A stretch of 64,000 bases of DNA, from contig CAZWXK010000010.1 in assembly GCA_964637875.1 (NCBI GenBank), positions 3,188 to 67,187 on the forward strand. The letters run 5' to 3'. This document shows positions 62,075 through 64,000 of the stretch, piece after piece. The position numbers and the translations under genes are program-made. Position 1 is the stretch's first letter. Every line of letters begins with the position of its first letter. Under the pieces are notes generated by a model that saw only the letters and a list, made by a program, of their open reading frames with translations, ran no database searches and was not told the DNA's origin. Source of the stretch: UBA5972 sp964637875 (GTDB lineage Bacteria > Pseudomonadota > Alphaproteobacteria > Rhodobacterales > Rhodobacteraceae).

Positions 62075-63403
62075 ATGAAGAAATATGTCATCGCCGCGCT
62101 CAGTGGCACACTCGCCGCGGTCGTGCTTACGACACAGGTGGCCGGGCCCCTGATTGCGCAAGAGGCCAAGAGCAAGAAATCGACTTATGAGCAGCTTGAC
62201 CTGTTCGGAAACATCTTTGAACGCATTCGTTCGCAATACGTGGAACCCGTTGACGAAACCAAGCTGATCGAGGCGGCCATCAACGGCATGCTGACATCGC
62301 TGGATCCACATTCCAGCTATCTGCCGCCGCGCGACTACAAGGCGATGCAGGTTCAGACCCGGGGTGAATTTGGCGGGTTGGGCATCGAGGTTACCCAGCA
62401 GGATGGTTACGTCAAGGTGGTGTCGCCCATCGATGGCACTCCGGCCGCCGAGGCAGGCGTCAAGCCGGGCGATCTGATCGTCAAGGTTGACGGCAAGCCG
62501 GTGCAAGGCCTGACCCTGAACGAGGCGGTCGATCTGATGCGCGGGCCGGTGGGTTCGGAAATCGTCATCACGGTGGTGCGCAAGGGCGTGGACAAGCCAT
62601 TTGATCTGTCGATCATTCGCGATATCATCAAGATCAAGGCAACGCGGGCCAAACTCGAAGGTGACGCCGTCATCCTGAGGATCAGTTCATTCACCGACCA
62701 GACCTATCCCAACCTCAAGGAGGGTCTGAAGAAGATGCTGAAAAAGGCCGGCGGAATAGACAAGATAAACGGCATCGTGCTGGACCTGCGAAACAATCCG
62801 GGCGGCCTGCTGAACCAGGCGATTCTGGTTGCCGACGCCTTTCTCGACAAGGGCGAGATCGTTTCGACCCGCGGGCGCAACCCCCAGGATACCGAACGCT
62901 ACAACGCAACACCGGGCGATCTGGCACAGGGCAAACCCATTGTCGTGCTGATCAATGGCGGGTCGGCCTCGGCGTCCGAGATCGTCTCGGGCGCGCTCAA
63001 GGATCATCGTCGCGCCGTGGTCGTCGGCACCCAGAGCTTTGGCAAGGGCTCGGTTCAGACAATCATCCCGCTGCAGGGCAACGGCGCCATGCGCCTGACC
63101 ACTGCCCGTTACTATACGCCCTCGGGCCGGTCGATCCAGAACCTCGGGATTCTGCCGGACATCATCGTCGAACAACGTCCTCCCGCCAAGACGGACAGCA
63201 AGGACAACAAGCCCAAGTTCCTGTCCGAAGCCGATCTGCGGGGCGCACTCAAGAATGACAGCCTGACACCCGAGGAAAAGAAGCAGCTCGAACAGGAACG
63301 CAAGGCGCGCATCGAGGCCGCGCGCAAACGGGCCGAGGATTACCAGCTGGCCTATGCCATCGACCTGCTGCGGGGAATGGCGGTTCTTAAAAAGGCGAAC
63401 TGA
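62075..63403 (+). CDS. ctpA: Carboxy-terminal processing protease CtpA (S41 family)
   Basis: Periplasmic serine protease that trims lipoproteins and cell-wall enzymes. A signal peptide or anchor (residues 1-29, AALSGTLAAVVLTTQVAGPL) is followed by a PDZ domain about 95-175 (GGLGIEVTQQDGYVKVVSPI) and the S41 domain: LRNNPGG, the serine in NGGSASASEI, and the lysine in QSFGKGSVQT. The C-terminus is a charged helix (about 390-442). 442 residues. The gene order envC-ctpA-rppH is common in alphaproteobacteria and places two cell-wall remodelling proteins together. Confidence 0.95.
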   Translation: MKKYVIAALSGTLAAVVLTTQVAGPLIAQEAKSKKSTYEQLDLFGNIFERIRSQYVEPVDETKLIEAAINGMLTSLDPHSSYLPPRDYKAMQVQTRGEFGGLGIEVTQQDGYVKVVSPIDGTPAAEAGVKPGDLIVKVDGKPVQGLTLNEAVDLMRGPVGSEIVITVVRKGVDKPFDLSIIRDIIKIKATRAKLEGDAVILRISSFTDQTYPNLKEGLKKMLKKAGGIDKINGIVLDLRNNPGGLLNQAILVADAFLDKGEIVSTRGRNPQDTERYNATPGDLAQGKPIVVLINGGSASASEIVSGALKDHRRAVVVGTQSFGKGSVQTIIPLQGNGAMRLTTARYYTPSGRSIQNLGILPDIIVEQRPPAKTDSKDNKPKFLSEADLRGALKNDSLTPEEKKQLEQERKARIEAARKRAEDYQLAYAIDLLRGMAVLKKAN

Positions 63404-63487
63404 AAACCCTATATCACAGTTGTGCCCCGATCGCATGTCGCGGTCGGGGCCGGCGAGGTGTCTGGTGCAAACCATGGGAACAGTTCG

Positions 63488-63985
63488 ATGAGCAGCGGCA
63501 ATTTTGATGATCTGCCCTATCGCCCCTGCGTGGGGATCATGCTGTGCAATGATGATGGCAGAATCTTTGCAGGGCAGCGGATCGACAGCAACATGGATGC
63601 CTGGCAGATGCCCCAGGGCGGGGTCGAGCCTGGCGAGGATCCGCGAGATGCAGCCCTGCGCGAGTTGCAGGAGGAAACGGGTATCCCCCCCGAGGCGGTC
63701 GAGATCGTGGCCGAAACCCGCGACTGGATTCCCTATGATCTGCCCTATCACCTGGTTCCGAAACTGTGGAACGGCCGTTATCGGGGGCAGAAACAGCGCT
63801 GGTTCCTGATGCGGTTCCATGGCGATGACAGCCAGATCGACATCGAAACCGACCATCCCGAATTCAGCCGCTGGTGCTGGCTGCCCGCGGATGAGCTGTT
63901 GTCGCGTATCGTTCCCTTCAAGCGCGACACATATGAGCGCGTGATTCGCGAATTCTGCGAACAGGTCGGCCACGACACCGTCTGA
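63488..63985 (+). CDS. rppH: RNA pyrophosphohydrolase RppH
   Basis: Removes pyrophosphate from triphosphorylated mRNA 5' ends, starting RNase E-dependent decay. Of 165 residues, the start motif PYRPCVGIMLCN and WQMPQGGVEPGEDPRDAALR, followed by ELQEETGI, form the Nudix domain; the long QMPQGG element and the C-terminal YRGQKQRWFLMRF mark RppH/NudH over other Nudix enzymes. The ATG at 63488 gives the normal length; an open extension to 63422 is not conserved-looking. The gene ends 15 bp before the window edge. Confidence 0.95.
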   Translation: MSSGNFDDLPYRPCVGIMLCNDDGRIFAGQRIDSNMDAWQMPQGGVEPGEDPRDAALRELQEETGIPPEAVEIVAETRDWIPYDLPYHLVPKLWNGRYRGQKQRWFLMRFHGDDSQIDIETDHPEFSRWCWLPADELLSRIVPFKRDTYERVIREFCEQVGHDTV

Positions 63986-64000
63986 GCTTTCTGCGGTATC

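Noticed and set aside
62687..63973. A 428-codon minus-strand open frame
   Set aside because: Antisense to ctpA and rppH; no domain and no ribosome site.

Overview
The window is GC-rich, densely packed bacterial chromosome carrying 52 protein-coding genes, one of them cut by the left edge and one interrupted by a run of Ns. The gene content and order (mnmE-mnmG-rsmG-parA-parB on one side, maf-aroE-coaE-dnaQ-secB-fxsA-Tim44-mltA-smr on the other) are those of the replication-origin region of an alphaproteobacterium. The GT61/hydrolase pair, the secreted OmpA-like proteins and the overall protein style suggest Rhodobacterales (Rhodobacteraceae/Roseobacteraceae). That family-level placement is inference; no 16S gene is present. 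I saw no tRNA or rRNA gene, insertion sequence, prophage or CRISPR array.

Layout. 1-8.8 kb: malic enzyme (partial), mutS, grpE-hrcA, and rph-rdgB-hemW. 8.8-16.3 kb: a leftward run parB-parA-rsmG-mnmG-mnmE-rho-hemJ with two perfect 16-bp parS palindromes, one inside rsmG and one at the mnmE/mnmG junction. 16.3-16.72 kb: an AT-rich gene-free interval with several DnaA boxes, an AT-rich unwinding-type stretch, a perfect IHF consensus and a hairpin. I call this oriC; genes on each side point away from it. 16.7-23.1 kb: the rightward maf-aroE-coaE-dnaQ run, secB and fxsA on the opposite strand, then Tim44-mltA-smr. The smr gene holds 100 Ns whose flanks are identical for 55 bp, so the gap is almost certainly an unmerged contig overlap.

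23.2-30.6 kb: an unusual secreted pair (a von Willebrand A protein with a C-terminal lectin-like domain, then a stand-alone paralogue of that domain), the heat-shock protease hslV/hslU with a ten-helix membrane protein gene wedged between the two subunits, and a GT61 glycosyltransferase/serine-hydrolase pair. 30.6-36.2 kb: the rimP-nusA-ylxR-infB operon, with a good sigma70 promoter and an intrinsic terminator inside the leader. 36.5-46 kb: a LysR regulator, the gnat-ahpD-ompA operon behind cinA, sfsA, map, radC, a PstS-OmpA fusion and a membrane-anchored Ig/cadherin-like protein. 46.2-51.9 kb: secA, a parvulin foldase, argJ with a coiled-coil N-terminal extension, and a mutT-type Nudix gene. 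52-53 kb: two small secreted low-complexity paralogues. 53.2-64 kb: hemH and a degenerate methyltransferase, comF, grxC, a nitrilase-family gene, marR, ubiG, a prolyl aminopeptidase, then gpmI-envC-ctpA-rppH.

As a whole the window is housekeeping: replication and segregation, heme synthesis, protein folding and export, translation, and cell-wall remodelling. Many genes overlap by ATGA, GTGA or TGATG, which implies translational coupling. The less ordinary parts are the oriC/parS architecture, the vWA/lectin pair, the hslV-membrane-hslU order, the nusA-operon leader terminator, the Thr/Gly-rich secreted pair and the PstS-OmpA locus.
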